Numbered from the stretch's first letter, positions 1 to 8,177 are shown. The stretch is 19,633 bases of DNA from Prevotella sp. UBA3288 (GCA_002361655.1 DETM01000051.1:6243-25875), one strand, 5' to 3'. Program-made: numbers and translations. Notes: generated by a model not told the origin, from the sequence alone.

Positions 1-520
1 TCTCCAGGAAGAACTTGTCGCCGTATGCCAGATGGTGCTCTGCAGACGAAGCGGTTGTCGTAAACGGCGGCTCGATGCCGTCGGGATGAGTCAACTCCAA
101 AGCACCGTACACCTCGTCGGTTGAAATGTGATAGAAGCGCTTACCCTCATACTTCTCAGGCAGGCTCTCCCAATAGAGTTTGGCAGCCTGCAGCAGGCTG
201 AGCGTGCCCATCACATTGGTACGTGCAAAGGTGAAGGGGTCTTTGATGCTTCGGTCCACATGACTCTCTGCGGCCAGATGGATGATGCCGTCGACCCGTT
301 TGTCCTGCATCAACTGATAGAAAGCGTCGAAGTCACAGATGTCCATTTTCACAAACTCGTAGTTGGGTTTGTCTTCGACATCCTTCAGATTAGCCAGATT
401 GCCGGCGTATGTCAACTTATCCAGATTGACGATATGATAGTCCGGATACTTGTTCACGAAAAGGCGCACCACGTGGCTTCCTATGAAGCCTGCACCACCT
501 GTAATGACGATTGTTCTCAT
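1..520 (-). CDS. rfbB: dTDP-glucose 4,6-dehydratase, N-terminal part (runs off the window)
   Basis: Cytosolic SDR-family enzyme converting dTDP-glucose to dTDP-4-keto-6-deoxyglucose, the second step towards dTDP-rhamnose for surface polysaccharides. The 173 visible residues start MRTIVITGGAGFIGSH, the Rossmann NAD-binding glycine motif, followed by NLDKLTYAGN, the LAAESHVDRS segment and HISTDEVYG, all diagnostic of RfbB. After STDEVYG there is an extra stretch (TTTASSAEHHLAYGDKFF) that I associate with the Bacteroidetes version of the enzyme. The catalytic YxxxK lies outside the window. The ATG at 518-520 is the only sensible start, as the glycine motif begins eight residues later. It is the last visible gene of a minus-strand run behind the 64-residue membrane protein, only 4 bases after that gene's stop, so it is probably read from the same transcript. 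Confidence 0.95.
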   Translation of the reverse strand, partial: MRTIVITGGAGFIGSHVVRLFVNKYPDYHIVNLDKLTYAGNLANLKDVEDKPNYEFVKMDICDFDAFYQLMQDKRVDGIIHLAAESHVDRSIKDPFTFARTNVMGTLSLLQAAKLYWESLPEKYEGKRFYHISTDEVYGALELTHPDGIEPPFTTTASSAEHHLAYGDKFFLE

Positions 521-524
521 TGTA

Positions 525-719
525 CTATTGCTTTTTAATTTTTCGATAAACACCTAACACAAACATGATCAGGAAACTCATGATGAACGTCTGCGCGGCA
601 TCGTCCCACGACGTTTCCGCCCCCGCGATTATCCCTATTATATATACTAGTAACGTCACAACAGTGGCAACTATTGTGTCGAGGGCCAGTTCCTTTGTCC
701 ATTCTTTTATCCCATCCAT
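525..719 (-). CDS. Small two-helix membrane protein, function unknown
   Basis: I do not recognise a named family. The 64 residues form two hydrophobic segments, roughly residues 15-33 and 43-58, joined by a short acidic loop (ETSWDDA). The tail is basic (YRKIKKQ), suggesting both ends face the cytoplasm. Its ATG lies 13 bases inside the 3' end of the metallophosphoesterase gene in another frame, and its stop is 4 bases before the rfbB ATG. This packing implies translational coupling and is the main support that the gene is real, with the clean two-helix profile. A role linked to the envelope or sugar-nucleotide genes beside it is only a guess from position. Confidence 0.7.
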   Translation of the reverse strand: MDGIKEWTKELALDTIVATVVTLLVYIIGIIAGAETSWDDAAQTFIMSFLIMFVLGVYRKIKKQ

Positions 720-1219
720 TGTTTTCTCGGATCTTCCAGCGTTATGACTTCACAATCTTTCATCGCCGTGCCGTCGATGGTCAGTCTGACAAGCGTCCGG
801 TCGCGATGCCAGCCCTGCAGTCCGGCCGCCCCCGGATTGATGTGCAGCAGGTTGAGCGTCTTGTCGTATTTCACTTTCAGTATATGCGAATGTCCGGCGA
901 TGAACAGTTGGGGCGGGCTGGCATAGAGCAGGCCTCTGACCGACGGGTCGTAGTGGCCGGGATAGCCGCCGATATGCTTGATGAGCACGTCGACATCCTC
1001 GCAGCGGAAACGGTTCAACTCACGATACATCAGTCGCAGGTCGCCACCGTCGCAGTTGCCGCAGACGGCCCGCAGCGGCCGGAAGGCTGCCAGTTTTTCA
1101 GCCACCTCCACACTGCCGATGTCGCCGGCGTGCCATATCTCGTCGCAGGGTTCGAAGTAGTGCAGATACTTGTCGTCCCAGTAACTATGCGTATCGCTGA
1201 TGATGCCTATCCGTTTCAT
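707..1219 (-). CDS. YfcE/MJ0936-type metallophosphoesterase
   Basis: A 170-residue calcineurin-like phosphoesterase of the small YfcE/MJ0936 class, probably cytosolic because no signal peptide is present. The metal-binding motifs appear in order: DTH (D9, H11), HAGDIG (D33), GNCD (residues 54-57), a His at about 82, and GHSH (109-112), followed by the usual INPGA segment. Known relatives hydrolyse phosphodiesters with Mn2+ in vitro, and the natural substrate here cannot be read from sequence. The start overlaps the stop of the MATE gene by 4 bases (ATGA), and its own 3' end overlaps the next small gene by 13 bases, so it belongs to a tightly coupled minus-strand operon. Confidence 0.92.
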   Translation of the reverse strand: MKRIGIISDTHSYWDDKYLHYFEPCDEIWHAGDIGSVEVAEKLAAFRPLRAVCGNCDGGDLRLMYRELNRFRCEDVDVLIKHIGGYPGHYDPSVRGLLYASPPQLFIAGHSHILKVKYDKTLNLLHINPGAAGLQGWHRDRTLVRLTIDGTAMKDCEVITLEDPRKQWMG

Positions 1220-2568
1220 GTCTTTTTTACTTTAAACTCACGCATATATTTCCACATCACGAAGAATGCCACGAGTGCTGCGATGCCATCGCTGGCCGGC
1301 AGCGAAGCCCACAGACCGTCGAGCCCCCAGATGAGCGGCAACACGAAGATGAGGGGCAGCAGGAAAAGCAACTGTCTGGACAGTGAGAGGAAAATGGCTA
1401 TCTTCACCCGTCCGATGCACTGGAAGAAGTTGGTCACCACCGCCTGGAAGCCGATGAGCGGGAACAGCAGCATATTGATGCGGATGCCTATGGCCGACAG
1501 CCGCACCTGTTCTGCATCGTGGGTCAGCACCATGGCCATGGCCCCGGGAAACAGCATGGCCAGGAGCCAGCCAAAGGTCATCACGGCCGTGGCCGAGAGG
1601 ATGGCCAGGTTCAGGCAGCGCATCATACGGTCGTATTTCTTTGCCCCGAAGTTATAGCCCGCTATCGGCTGCATGCCCTGGTTGATGCCGATGACAAACA
1701 TAAAGAACAGCATGCCCCATGTGTTGGCAATGCCATAGGCTCCTACAGCCATGTCGCCTCCATAGTCGCGAAATTGGCGGTTCATGAATATCACGATGAC
1801 GCAGGCCGTTACGTTCATCAGAAATGGCGACACACCGATGGATATGATATTCTTCACCAGCGAGGCCTTCAGCCGGTAGATGCCCCGTTTCAGATGCAGC
1901 AGTTCATGTCGGTCGGACAGTATCCACATCTGCCAGCACAGGGCCATCGTCTGCGAGATGACAGTAGCCGCTGCCGCGCCACGGATGCCCCATCGGAACC
2001 ACCACACGAAGCAGACCACCAGCACGATGTTCATCAGCACCGTGAAGAGCGTGGCATACATCGCATGGCGCGGTTTTCCGCAAGCCCTCAGCACGGCATT
2101 CATGCCGAAGTACATATGGGTGATCATATTGCCCGCCAGAATAATCTCCATAAAGCGGCGGGCATAGGGCAGCGTCACCTCACTGGCTCCGAAGAAACGG
2201 AGTATCGGATCGAGAAAAATCAGGCAGACGGCCATAAACAGGAAACCCACGATGAGGTTGAGGGTCACCGTATTGCCCAGCAGATGCTCTGCCGTCTGAT
2301 AGTCGCGCTGCCCCAGTTTGACACTGATACAGGTCGACGCGCCCACACCCACGGCAGCCCCGAAAGCGCCGCTGAGGTTCATAAACGGAAACGTCACCGA
2401 CAGGCCGTTGATGGCATCAGCACCCACCACCTGTCCTATTGACGCCCGGTCGATGATGTTGTACAGCGACGAGGCCGTCATAGCCACTATAGCAGGCAGA
2501 GCATACTGCCACAGCAGTTGGCCCACAGGCTTCTGTCCCAGTTCCAGCGCTTTCTGCTTATTATCCAT
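1216..2568 (-). CDS. MATE family efflux transporter
   Basis: A 450-residue inner-membrane protein of the multidrug and toxic compound extrusion family, which exports drugs or metabolites using a Na+ or H+ gradient. About twelve hydrophobic helices span the whole length. The start MDNKQKALELG with LLWQYALPAIVAM just after it, and an internal GINQGMQPIAGYNFGA segment in the second half, are characteristic of bacterial MATE proteins. The frame stays open further upstream, but that part is low-complexity and lies before the promoter. The ATG at 2566-2568 is therefore chosen: it sits 10 bases after a perfect -7 box and gives the normal family length. It is the first gene of the run towards rfbB. 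Substrate unknown. Confidence 0.93.
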   Translation of the reverse strand: MDNKQKALELGQKPVGQLLWQYALPAIVAMTASSLYNIIDRASIGQVVGADAINGLSVTFPFMNLSGAFGAAVGVGASTCISVKLGQRDYQTAEHLLGNTVTLNLIVGFLFMAVCLIFLDPILRFFGASEVTLPYARRFMEIILAGNMITHMYFGMNAVLRACGKPRHAMYATLFTVLMNIVLVVCFVWWFRWGIRGAAAATVISQTMALCWQMWILSDRHELLHLKRGIYRLKASLVKNIISIGVSPFLMNVTACVIVIFMNRQFRDYGGDMAVGAYGIANTWGMLFFMFVIGINQGMQPIAGYNFGAKKYDRMMRCLNLAILSATAVMTFGWLLAMLFPGAMAMVLTHDAEQVRLSAIGIRINMLLFPLIGFQAVVTNFFQCIGRVKIAIFLSLSRQLLFLLPLIFVLPLIWGLDGLWASLPASDGIAALVAFFVMWKYMREFKVKKT

Positions 2569-2578
2569 ATTCACGTTG

Positions 2579-2609
2579 CAAAGGTACAAAGAAAAAATGA
2601 AACCGCCAA
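2579..2609 (-). promoter_or_regulatory. Sigma-ABfr promoter of the MATE operon
   Basis: On the minus strand a TTG at 2609-2607 is followed after 20 bases by TACCTTTG at 2586-2579, an exact TAnnTTTG box. Only 10 bases separate the box from the MATE ATG, so the 5' leader would be just a few bases. It is divergent from the protease promoter 20 bases away. Confidence 0.75.
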
Positions 2610-2628
2610 AGAAAAGATGAACAGGAAT

Positions 2629-2659
2629 TTGGCCGTTCAGAAAAAAATACATACCTTTG
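2629..2659 (+). promoter_or_regulatory. Sigma-ABfr promoter of the protease-xseAB run
   Basis: TTG at 2629-2631, a 20-base spacer, then TACCTTTG at 2652-2659. Expected transcription start near 2665, about 25 bases before the protease ATG. It lies back to back with the MATE promoter. Confidence 0.75.
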
Positions 2660-2689
2660 TCGACAGAAACCGAAAGACTGCACACATTT

Positions 2690-4123
2690 ATGCTACGAAA
2701 CATACTACTGCTAACCCTACTGGCCGGTCTGCTGCCGGCAGCAGCACGTACCAACAAGGTGAAGAATCCGGAGCCGAAGACTTTTGTCTACCGCTATTAT
2801 CTGCGCGACAAGGCTGGTACGGAATATTCGCTCGACGCTCCACGCCGTTTCCTCAGCAGTAAGAGTCTGCACCGCAGGGAACGACAGCGGCTGACAGTCG
2901 ACTCCACCGACATCCCGGTCTGCAAAGCCTACATCCGACAGTTTGTGCGCCCCGGCTGCCAGGTCATCGGCACCAGCCGCTGGCAGAACACCGTGCTGGT
3001 GCGCTCGGCCGACTCGCTGCTGCTCGACTCGCTGTGCCGTCTGCCACTGGTCAGGGACTCACGCTGTGTGTTCGTCGCCCCTGACTCTATCGAACCGGCA
3101 GGCGACATCATCTGGAATGTGCACGAAGAGTTCAACCTGTGGGATTCAATAAGGAACGAGCCCTACGGAGCCATGCGGCATCAGATAGAGGCAATGGGCG
3201 GCGTAAGCCTCCACGAGGCGGGCTTCAGAGGTCGCGGCATGACCATCGCTATCCTCGACGGCGGTTTCCAAAACTACAACCGCATCCCCGCCCTTCAACG
3301 AGCAAGAATACTGGGCACTCACGACTTTGTCACCCCTCCAATGCCTCAGCCGTCGGCCAAAGCCAAAAACAAGAAGCCCCGGAACGTCTCCCCCTTCCAT
3401 GCCATCGACCACGGCACCAAGGTATTCTCGGCCATCGGAGCCTATGCACCCGAGGTAGCCATCGGTACGGCCCCTGACGCCTTCTTCTGGCTCTTCAGAT
3501 GCGAAGACCCGGCCACCGAACAGCCCATCGAAGAAGACTACTGGACGATGGCGGCAGAGATGGCCGACTCCGTAGGGGCGGACATCATCAACTCGTCGCT
3601 CGGCTATTACGACTACGACGGTGACAACGACGACTACCGCCTGCAAGACCTCGACGGCAACACAGCATTCATCTCCCGGAGTGCCTCTCTACTGGCCCGG
3701 AAGGGCATCGTACTCTGCAATTCCGCCGGCAACGCCGGCATGGGACAGTGGAAAAAAATCGGCGTACCGGCCGATGCCCGCGACATACTGACCGTGGGTG
3801 CCATCGACCGCAAGCACAACCTGGCCCCCTTCTCCAGCATCGGACCCTCGCAAGACGGGCGCATCAAGCCCGATGTGGTGGCACTGGGAGCCTCGGTGGC
3901 CCTTATTTCCGGACGCGGCACACTGGTCTACGACATGGGCACCTCGTTCTCCACCCCCCTCGTCTGCGGCCTGGTGGCCTGTCTCTGGCAGGCTTTCCCC
4001 GACAAGACCGCACTGGAGATTATCGACATGGTGCGCCATTGCGCCGACCAGCACAACTGTCCTACAAACATCTTCGGATACGGCATGCCCAATTTCCGGC
4101 ACCTGATAAAGGATGACCGATAA
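2690..4123 (+). CDS. Secreted subtilisin-like (S8) serine peptidase
   Basis: A 477-residue S8 protease, probably exported to the periplasm or cell surface. Residues 1-19 are a signal peptide (MLRNILLLTLLAGLLPAAA). Residues about 30-150 form the proregion typical of Bacteroidetes S8 enzymes, with the SLHRRERQRL stretch near 59-68. The catalytic triad is visible: D190 in AILDGG, H241 in DHGTKVFS and S419 in GTSFSTP, with the oxyanion Asn at 348 in SAGNAG. The chain ends soon after the catalytic domain, so no C-terminal type IX secretion domain is present. The ATG at 2690 is preferred over an upstream in-frame TTG at 2657 that lies within the promoter. xseA follows after 32 bases and probably shares the transcript. 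The proteolytic target is unknown. Confidence 0.93.
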   Translation: MLRNILLLTLLAGLLPAAARTNKVKNPEPKTFVYRYYLRDKAGTEYSLDAPRRFLSSKSLHRRERQRLTVDSTDIPVCKAYIRQFVRPGCQVIGTSRWQNTVLVRSADSLLLDSLCRLPLVRDSRCVFVAPDSIEPAGDIIWNVHEEFNLWDSIRNEPYGAMRHQIEAMGGVSLHEAGFRGRGMTIAILDGGFQNYNRIPALQRARILGTHDFVTPPMPQPSAKAKNKKPRNVSPFHAIDHGTKVFSAIGAYAPEVAIGTAPDAFFWLFRCEDPATEQPIEEDYWTMAAEMADSVGADIINSSLGYYDYDGDNDDYRLQDLDGNTAFISRSASLLARKGIVLCNSAGNAGMGQWKKIGVPADARDILTVGAIDRKHNLAPFSSIGPSQDGRIKPDVVALGASVALISGRGTLVYDMGTSFSTPLVCGLVACLWQAFPDKTALEIIDMVRHCADQHNCPTNIFGYGMPNFRHLIKDDR

Positions 4124-4155
4124 CACGGTCGAAGGCCAAAGGCCAATAAAAAGAA

Positions 4156-5460
4156 ATGGAAACATTATCATTATACGAACTGAACCGCCTGGTGCGACAG
4201 GTTGTTGAACAGACACTCAACAGAGAGTACTGGGTGGAAGCCGAACTGTCGGAATGCCGCACGAGCAGAGGCCACTGCTACATGGAACTGGTAGAGAAAG
4301 ACGACCGTTCAAACACCCCCATCGCACGGGCATCGGCCAAATGCTGGCAGAGCACATGGACAATGGTGGCTCCCTATTTCGAACGCACCACCGGACAGAG
4401 CCTGCACGCCGGACTAAAAGTACGGCTGAAGGTCTATGCACAGTTTCACGAGACCTACGGTTTCTCGTGGATCGTCACCGACATCGACCCGACATTCACC
4501 ATGGGCGACATGGCCCGCCGGCGACAGGAGATTATTCGCCAACTGAAGGCCGAGGGCATCTTCGACCTGCAGAAAGGCCTTACCCTCTCACCCTTCTCGC
4601 TGTGCATTGCCGTCATCTCCAGCGAGACGGCCGCCGGCTATGGCGACTTCGTCAATCAACTGGCCGACTCACCTTACGCATTCCAAACACGGCTGTTCCC
4701 GGCCATCATGCAGGGTGAACAGGTAGAACAGAGCGTCATCGCTGCCCTTAACAAAATTTTCGAGAGTGTCAACGATTTTGACGCCGTGGTCATTATCCGG
4801 GGCGGCGGAGCCACAGCCGACCTATCAGGTTTCGACACACTGGCATTGGCGGAGAATGTTGCCCAGTTTCCACTGCCCGTCATCACCGGCATCGGCCACG
4901 ACCGCGACGAGAGCATCCTCGACATGGTCAGCAATACCCGCGTAAAAACACCCACCGCAGCGGCCCAGATGCTCATCACCCTCCTGGACGACACGCTGCA
5001 ACGCATCACGACAAGCAGCGAGCGCATTACCCGGCTGGCACAGAACCGTCTGGAGAACGAGCGACTACGGCTGGCCCGCTTCTCCGAACGCATCCCCACC
5101 CTCTTCTCTCTTGTCAGAACAAGACAAGAGGCTCTGCTTGACCGACTGAGTCAGACCGTCATCACCATCATACAGAGACAAACAGAGAGAGAACGCCTCA
5201 GGGTGGAGAGACTTGCCGACCGACTGCCGGCGATGACTGCCAGCCGGCTACAGACCGAACAGCACCGGCTGCAACTGCTCGAACAGCGTGCCGGCAGCCT
5301 GAACCCCGACCTGCTGCTCAAACGCGGCTACAGCATCACCCTCCACAACGGAAAGGTACTGCAATCGACCGACGGACTAAAGCAGGGCGACATTCTGCAA
5401 ACCCGACTGGCCAAAGGCTGTCTGACCTCTACCGTCGTCAACACTTCATCAGACACTTAA
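4156..5460 (+). CDS. xseA: Exodeoxyribonuclease VII large subunit
   Basis: Catalytic subunit of exonuclease VII, which degrades single-stranded DNA from both ends into oligonucleotides and acts in repair and recombination in the cytosol. The 434 residues compare with 456 in E. coli. Residues 1-110 are the OB-fold DNA-binding domain (SLYELNRLVRQ, then YWVEAELSE). The catalytic core follows, with SSETAAGYGDF (155-165), the RGGG motif (215-218), DLSGFD (222-227) and GIGHDRD (245-251); these hold the conserved Asp, Arg, His and Asp of the family. A long charged helical region follows, to about residue 390, which binds small subunits in relatives. xseB starts 14 bases after the stop, the expected partner order. 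Confidence 0.97.
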   Translation: METLSLYELNRLVRQVVEQTLNREYWVEAELSECRTSRGHCYMELVEKDDRSNTPIARASAKCWQSTWTMVAPYFERTTGQSLHAGLKVRLKVYAQFHETYGFSWIVTDIDPTFTMGDMARRRQEIIRQLKAEGIFDLQKGLTLSPFSLCIAVISSETAAGYGDFVNQLADSPYAFQTRLFPAIMQGEQVEQSVIAALNKIFESVNDFDAVVIIRGGGATADLSGFDTLALAENVAQFPLPVITGIGHDRDESILDMVSNTRVKTPTAAAQMLITLLDDTLQRITTSSERITRLAQNRLENERLRLARFSERIPTLFSLVRTRQEALLDRLSQTVITIIQRQTERERLRVERLADRLPAMTASRLQTEQHRLQLLEQRAGSLNPDLLLKRGYSITLHNGKVLQSTDGLKQGDILQTRLAKGCLTSTVVNTSSDT

Positions 5461-5474
5461 TACCCAAGACCGTT

Positions 5475-5654
5475 ATGACATACGAAGAATCATTAGCCAA
5501 ACTCGAAGCCATCGTCAGCAAGATGGAGAACGGACAGTTCTCGGTCGACGAACTGGCACAACAACTCAAGGAAGCACAGCACCTCATTGAACAATGCAAG
5601 GCGAAACTGAACAAAACTGACAGCGAAATAAAGAAAATTTTAGAAAAAAGTTAG
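5475..5654 (+). CDS. xseB: Exodeoxyribonuclease VII small subunit
   Basis: A 59-residue protein starting MTYEESLAKLEAIVSKMENG, the signature of XseB, and continuing through ELAQQLKEAQHLIEQCKAKL. Several copies wrap around the helical arms of XseA and are needed for exonuclease VII activity. The length fits the family (about 60-80 residues). The ATG is 14 bases after the xseA stop in the standard arrangement. The coding sequence ends 6 bases before the -33 element of the ilvE promoter, and no intrinsic terminator is visible between them. Confidence 0.95.
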   Translation: MTYEESLAKLEAIVSKMENGQFSVDELAQQLKEAQHLIEQCKAKLNKTDSEIKKILEKS

Positions 5655-5660
5655 AAAAAC

Positions 5661-5691
5661 TTGCAAGTTATTAGTTTTTTGCCTATCTTTG
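5661..5691 (+). promoter_or_regulatory. Sigma-ABfr promoter of ilvE
   Basis: TTG at 5661-5663, a 20-base spacer, then TATCTTTG at 5684-5691. This places transcription start near 5698 and leaves a leader of about 25 bases before the ilvE ATG at 5723. It may also drive the membrane-protein genes downstream, since no terminator is seen after ilvE. Confidence 0.75.
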
Positions 5692-5722
5692 CATCATCAT
5701 TTAAAGAAAATAGTAAATTAAG

Positions 5723-6739
5723 ATGAAAGACTTAGACTGGAAAAATCTATCGTTTGGCTACAGGCCGACAGACTATAACGTACGCTGTTACTACCGCGAC
5801 GGACAATGGGGCGAAATAGAAGTATGCTCCGATGAATACCTCAAACTGCACATGGCAGCCACCTGCCTGCACTACGGACAGGAGGCCTTCGAGGGTCTGA
5901 AAGCCTACCGCTGCAAGGACGGCAAGGTGCGCACCTTCCGTGTGAAAGACAATGCCGAGCGTCTGCAGTCTACCTGCCGCGGCATCATGATGCCCGAAGT
6001 GCCCACGGAACTCTTCACCGAGATGGTCAACAAGGTGGTGCGCCTGAACCAGGAGTGGATACCCACCTACGAGAGCGGAGCCACCCTCTACATCCGTCCC
6101 TTGCTCATCGGCACCAGTGCCCAGGTGGGCGTCCATCCCGCCAAGGAATACCTGTTCATGATCTTCGTCACGCCCGTAGGCCCTTATTTCAAAGGCGGCT
6201 TTGCCTCCAACCCCTATGTCATCATCCGCGACTACGACCGCTCGGCTCCCCTCGGCACCGGTAAATATAAGGTGGGCGGCAACTATGCTGCCAGCCTCTT
6301 CGCCAACAACCTGGCCCACGAGAAAGGCTACGCCTGCGAGTTCTACCTCGATGCTAAAGAGAAGAAATACATCGACGAGTGTGGCGCTGCCAACTTCTTC
6401 GGCATCAAGGACAACACCTACATCACCCCGAAGTCTACCTCTATCCTCCCCTCCATCACCAACCGTTCGCTGATGCAGGTGGCCGAAGACCTGGGACTGA
6501 AGGTAGAGCGCCGTCCCATTCCCGAGGAAGAACTCTCGACCTTCGAAGAGGCAGGAGCCTGCGGAACGGCAGCCGTCATCTCACCCATCTCCTATATCGA
6601 CGACCTGGAGACCGGCAAGCGCTACGACTTCGGCGCACAGCCCGGCCCCATCTCCAAGAAACTCTACGATACCCTGCGCGGCATCCAGTACGGCGAGATT
6701 GAAGACAAGCACGGCTGGACCAGTGTGGTTATTGAATAG
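5723..6739 (+). CDS. ilvE: Branched-chain amino acid aminotransferase
   Basis: PLP-dependent fold-type IV transaminase interconverting leucine, isoleucine and valine with their 2-keto acids, using glutamate/2-oxoglutarate in the cytosol. The 338 residues match the BCAT type II length. Recognised motifs: YGQEAFEGLKAYR (51-63), TLYIRPLLIGT (121-131), and LGTGKYKVGGNYAAS, where the second Lys, K183, is the expected Schiff-base lysine. DECGAANFFGIK, SILPSITNRS and GTAAVISPI follow in normal order. It has its own promoter and is followed after 32 bases by the first CD225 gene. There is no sign of truncation or of other branched-chain genes nearby. Confidence 0.97.
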   Translation: MKDLDWKNLSFGYRPTDYNVRCYYRDGQWGEIEVCSDEYLKLHMAATCLHYGQEAFEGLKAYRCKDGKVRTFRVKDNAERLQSTCRGIMMPEVPTELFTEMVNKVVRLNQEWIPTYESGATLYIRPLLIGTSAQVGVHPAKEYLFMIFVTPVGPYFKGGFASNPYVIIRDYDRSAPLGTGKYKVGGNYAASLFANNLAHEKGYACEFYLDAKEKKYIDECGAANFFGIKDNTYITPKSTSILPSITNRSLMQVAEDLGLKVERRPIPEEELSTFEEAGACGTAAVISPISYIDDLETGKRYDFGAQPGPISKKLYDTLRGIQYGEIEDKHGWTSVVIE

Positions 6740-6771
6740 AACTATCAACAAGAAATAACCGATTTTGAATT

Positions 6772-7053
6772 ATGGAAACAAATCAAGGCTATTACGCTCC
6801 CGCCAAACCGGACAACAACCTTATCCTGGCCATCTTCTGCACGGCATGCTGCTGTCTGCCGGCAGGCATCTATGCCATCATCAAGGCAAACGATGTAAAC
6901 AACCAATACAACATGGGCATGTACGACCAGGCTGTTGAGTCAGCGGCGCAGGCAAAGAAGTGGAGCCTTATCGGCATTGGCGCCAGCGCTGTCGTATGGA
7001 TTCTGTACATCCTGTTCTACATCATCATCTTCGTTATAGCCGCTGCCAGTTAA
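6772..7053 (+). CDS. CD225/dispanin family small membrane protein
   Basis: A 93-residue protein with the CD225 (dispanin, IFITM-like) layout. A short polar N-terminus with prolines is followed by NNLILAIFCTACCCLPAGIY, a half-buried segment with a Cys cluster. The conserved cytosolic loop follows, with AIIKANDVN, a DQAVESAAQAKKW stretch, then one C-terminal transmembrane helix (about residues 70-91). In animals this family remodels membranes and blocks viral fusion; bacterial members have no established role. It begins the first CD225-DUF2752 pair, with a gap of 9 bases to the DUF2752 gene. No promoter of its own is visible, so it may be read from the ilvE promoter. Confidence 0.85.
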   Translation: METNQGYYAPAKPDNNLILAIFCTACCCLPAGIYAIIKANDVNNQYNMGMYDQAVESAAQAKKWSLIGIGASAVVWILYILFYIIIFVIAAAS

Positions 7054-7062
7054 AACAGTTCT

Positions 7063-7443
7063 GTGTCTACGAAGAAACGAGCCATAGCGGTAGTCGCGGC
7101 ATGCGTCATCACCCTGGCTGTACTCTATGTACTGAATCCCGTCGACCATCAACTGATGCCGAAATGCCCCTTTAAACTGCTCACTGGGCTGAGTTGTCCG
7201 GGGTGTGGTTTCCAACGAGCCATCCACGCACTGTTGCACGGACGAATAGCAGAAGCGTTGGGCTATAATTACTGGCTAGTGTTTGCCCTGCCCTACCTGA
7301 TAGCGGTCATCGTCGAGAAATGGGCATTGCACGGGAAATGGCAAAAGAAGGCTGAGGCTGTGATTGAACATCGCTATCTCATCCACTTCTATATCGTAAC
7401 ATTCTTCATCTGGTTTGTCGTAAGAAACCTCTATAACATTTAA
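7063..7443 (+). CDS. DUF2752 membrane protein (copy A)
   Basis: A 126-residue protein of the uncharacterised DUF2752 family. It has a transmembrane helix at about 7-25, then NPVDHQLMPKCPF, the family signature GLSCPGCGFQRA with its CxxC, an HALLHGRIAEAL amphipathic stretch, and two further helices. It starts with GTG 9 bases after the CD225 stop; no earlier in-frame start fits, and the next ATG would lose the first helix. No function is established for the family. The CxxC could bind metal or form a disulfide, which is a guess. A second, diverged copy lies at 7785-8177. Confidence 0.85.
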   Translation: MSTKKRAIAVVAACVITLAVLYVLNPVDHQLMPKCPFKLLTGLSCPGCGFQRAIHALLHGRIAEALGYNYWLVFALPYLIAVIVEKWALHGKWQKKAEAVIEHRYLIHFYIVTFFIWFVVRNLYNI

Positions 7444-7456
7444 AACTAAAAGAAAT

Positions 7457-7774
7457 ATGGATTATCAGTATCAAGACACGGGCTACATCGCTGCCCCACA
7501 GGACTACAAAATCTGGTCCATCATCAACATCGTACTGGGCGTGCTCTGCTGCGGATGCTGCGGCATCATCGGACTCGTACTGGCTATCATGGCCCTGCTG
7601 AAGTCAAACGACGTGGGCAAGTTCGTCGCCATGGGCGAAACGGGCATCACACAGGCACAGGATGCCTCAGAGAAAGCCAAACTCTACAACATCATTGCGT
7701 CTGCACTGATTGGTCTGAGTTTCATCTGCAACTTCATCTACGTCATCCTCTACTTCACCGGGGCACTCAACTAA
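7457..7774 (+). CDS. CD225-like small membrane protein (second copy)
   Basis: A 105-residue protein with the same plan as the gene at 6772: tyrosine/glutamine-rich N-terminus (MDYQYQDTGYIAAP), a hydrophobic segment with a CCGCC cluster, a polar loop with LLKSNDV and the ITQAQDASEKAKLY stretch matching the AKKW region, and a C-terminal helix. It is clearly more diverged from standard CD225 than the first copy, so the assignment rests on layout and the Cys cluster. It starts 13 bases after the first DUF2752 gene, and the second DUF2752 gene follows after 10 bases, reproducing the first pair. Function unknown. Confidence 0.75.
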   Translation: MDYQYQDTGYIAAPQDYKIWSIINIVLGVLCCGCCGIIGLVLAIMALLKSNDVGKFVAMGETGITQAQDASEKAKLYNIIASALIGLSFICNFIYVILYFTGALN

Positions 7775-7784
7775 TCATGCAGTG

Positions 7785-8177
7785 ATGAGCAAAAGGGGTC
7801 TGAAGACTGTTGCACTGATCCTGGGCACGCTGGGTGTGATCACGGTGTTGGTGCTGCTCTACATCTTCAACCCGACAGAGACATCTGTTGCGCCCAAATG
7901 CGTATTCAAAGCCATCACGGGCTGGAGTTGTTCAGGTTGCGGGATGCAGCGGTTTATCCATGCTTTCCTGCACGGCCGGTTTCTCGAGGCCATCCAATAC
8001 AACTACATCCTGGTTGTCTTCATACCCTACATGATACTCTTCGGCGTTGAGAACCTGCTCCTCACCGGTGAAAGGAAACAGCGATGGAAGCGTATACTGG
8101 AAGGAAAAGAGATGGTGATGACCATGCTCGTTCTTGTTACGGGCTGGACCGTCATTAGGAACATACTTGAAATATAG
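7785..8177 (+). CDS. DUF2752 membrane protein (copy B)
   Basis: A 130-residue paralogue of the protein at 7063. It has an N-terminal helix ending YIFNPTETS, then KCVFKAITGWSCSGCGMQRF with the same CxxC and following Arg, the HAFLHGRFLEAIQYNY stretch, and two more helices, ending with an IRNILEI tail like the VRNLYNI of copy A. The ATG at 7785 is chosen; a GTG sits directly before it in frame. The paralogues share the core motif but differ in most helix residues, so the duplication is old or has diverged quickly. Function unknown. Confidence 0.85.
   Translation: MSKRGLKTVALILGTLGVITVLVLLYIFNPTETSVAPKCVFKAITGWSCSGCGMQRFIHAFLHGRFLEAIQYNYILVVFIPYMILFGVENLLLTGERKQRWKRILEGKEMVMTMLVLVTGWTVIRNILEI

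Noticed and set aside
128..538. Open frame of 136 codons on the plus strand
   Set aside because: Antisense to rfbB, which is strongly supported by NAD-binding and STDEVYG motifs.
1519..2442. Open frame of 307 codons on the plus strand
   Set aside because: Fully antisense to the MATE gene, His/Gln-rich shadow of its codon bias.
2569..2757. N-terminal extension of the MATE gene by 63 codons
   Set aside because: It would start inside the protease gene's signal peptide region, cross both promoters, and has no similarity to MATE N-termini.
6740..6771. Possible promoter between ilvE and the first CD225 gene
   Set aside because: No TAnnTTTG box; TAACCGATTTTG has the wrong internal spacing, so cotranscription from ilvE is more likely.
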